NCBI GenBank assembly: GCA_002281295.1 | Contig: NCFS01000006.1 | Location: forward strand, 1 to 46,308 | From: Halothiobacillus sp. 35-54-62 | GTDB taxonomy: Bacteria; Pseudomonadota; Gammaproteobacteria; Halothiobacillales; Halothiobacillaceae | Direction: 5' to 3' | Length of the DNA stretch: 46,308 bases | Shown here: positions 45,730-46,308 of the stretch, one piece after another | Numbering within the stretch: the first letter of the stretch is position 1 | Layout of the letters: each line of letters begins with the position of its first letter | The notes under the pieces: generated by a model | Told to the model about the DNA's origin: nothing | Seen by the model: only the letters and a program-made list of their open reading frames with translations | The model's database searches: none | Made by a program: the position numbers and the translations under genes

Positions 45730-46215
45730 TTACCAGCGATGCTTATCCCACAACTGCGGATTGGCCCAATGGCGCGCATTTAACCAATCGGGTGGGGCTT
45801 TATAGCTGCCCACATCAAACACCAAGCACCACGAAGATAGCGCCTGATCGCCCTGCAATAAAAAACCCAAGGCTTTAAGCTGCGCTACCCATAAATAATC
45901 CGTCGGCATGCGCAGGCTTTTGGGCAAAACAATCACCCGGCACCACCCTAAATTTTTCATAAAAGCAATCGTTTGCAGCCGTGAGGCATCAAGTGCCTCT
46001 GTTTGCTCTAAATCCACGATCACCCATTTAACGGCGCGTAAATGCACCAATAACTCAGGTTGAGCGAGGAACGCCCGCCACGCAGCGGGCGTTTGTGCGT
46101 TCAAATTTAATGAGCGCACCGAGGATAAATCGCTTTGCAAGAGATCATCGCGCACCACGCCATCCGGCAGCCGAGCGGCAATAGTGCTGAGTTGAAGCGA
46201 GTCAAATAGCATCAT
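45730..46215 (-). CDS. DUF6231-like protein
   Basis: A 161-residue soluble protein. The C-terminus DVGSYKAPPDWLNARHWANP followed by QLWDKHRW resembles the DYK..PDWLN..FWANPE.F.K.WW ending that I associate with DUF6231 of pseudomonads. The middle (VKWVIVDLEQTEAL ... GWCRVIVLP) alternates strands and helices like a decayed nucleotide-binding fold. Function unknown. ATG at 46215 or the next Met. A short gap with a good promoter-like AT content separates it from the membrane-peptide gene on the same strand. The remaining bases to the window end hold no supportable gene. Confidence 0.65.
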   Translation of the reverse strand: MMLFDSLQLSTIAARLPDGVVRDDLLQSDLSSVRSLNLNAQTPAAWRAFLAQPELLVHLRAVKWVIVDLEQTEALDASRLQTIAFMKNLGWCRVIVLPKSLRMPTDYLWVAQLKALGFLLQGDQALSSWCLVFDVGSYKAPPDWLNARHWANPQLWDKHRW

Positions 46216-46308
46216 AATGAATACCTTGGTTTTGTGATTTCAACACTAAATAGTAATGGCCCTGAGTGGGTATGTTTCGCGCCGGTGAAGACAAGCGGCG
46301 GGCGCTTT

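Overview
The window looks like a chromosomal segment of a gammaproteobacterium that respires oxygen at low tension. The divergent rne/rluC pair, the clpS-clpA/infA neighbourhood, RoxA (a YcfD-type ribosomal oxygenase), CnoX, Kup, UvrD, TamA/TamB and a cbb3-type CcoN all point that way. The sequence does not fix the genus. A sulfur-oxidising Halothiobacillus-like lineage is a guess, not a demonstrated assignment. The housekeeping part is densely packed, with many ATGA start/stop overlaps and several clear intrinsic terminators.

Layout. (1) 1-1984 is AT-rich accessory DNA holding a PleD-like diguanylate cyclase. (2) 1991-11274, minus strand, is a type I restriction-modification island. In transcription order it holds a small HTH protein, hsdM, a REP/RAYT cluster, hsdS, a decayed rhuM fragment, fic, hsdR and a truncated rhuM. 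(3) 11275-12059 holds fused and frameshifted remnants of mobile-element genes. (4) 12060-12557 is ssrA (tmRNA) with its terminator and promoter. (5) 12554-16104 has a ModE-like regulator plus a DUF455 ferritin-like protein, then roxA and a Rossmann-fold protein on the plus strand. (6) 16117-25358, minus strand, has a superoxide dismutase and the run parE-tamA-tamB-zinc metallopeptidase. (7) 25524-36059 has cnoX, rne (minus), and the plus-strand run rluC-HAD phosphatase-S49 peptidase-clpS-clpA. (8) 36142-46215 has infA, a nitroreductase, a PduO-type adenosyltransferase, a membrane protein, nth, DUF1841, kup, uvrD, a lone ccoN, a 33-residue membrane peptide and a DUF6231-like protein.

The most unusual part is the hsd island. 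At least 17 copies of a short palindromic repeat (REP; arms GTTCCCACGC / GCGTGGGAAC) lie between 3976 and 9505. I saw none elsewhere in the window. Most flank a REP-associated tyrosine transposase (RAYT) lodged between hsdM and hsdS, in alternating orientation with a period of about 102 bp. Two more copies sit inside the hsdR and hsdS reading frames without breaking them, so they are translated. hsdS also carries four perfect 12-bp repeats encoding TELT, at the position where EcoR124-type HsdS proteins change DNA-site spacing by repeat number. The locus therefore combines a defence system, a domesticated-looking transposase and its repeats, and toxin-like accessory genes (Fic, RhuM) joined to hsdR by overlapping stops and starts.

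Other points of interest are a ModE-type inverted repeat upstream of the ModE-like gene, a ccoN with its own terminator and no ccoO/Q/P beside it, a small membrane peptide gene next to it, and a tandem-repeat tract in the RNase E tail.
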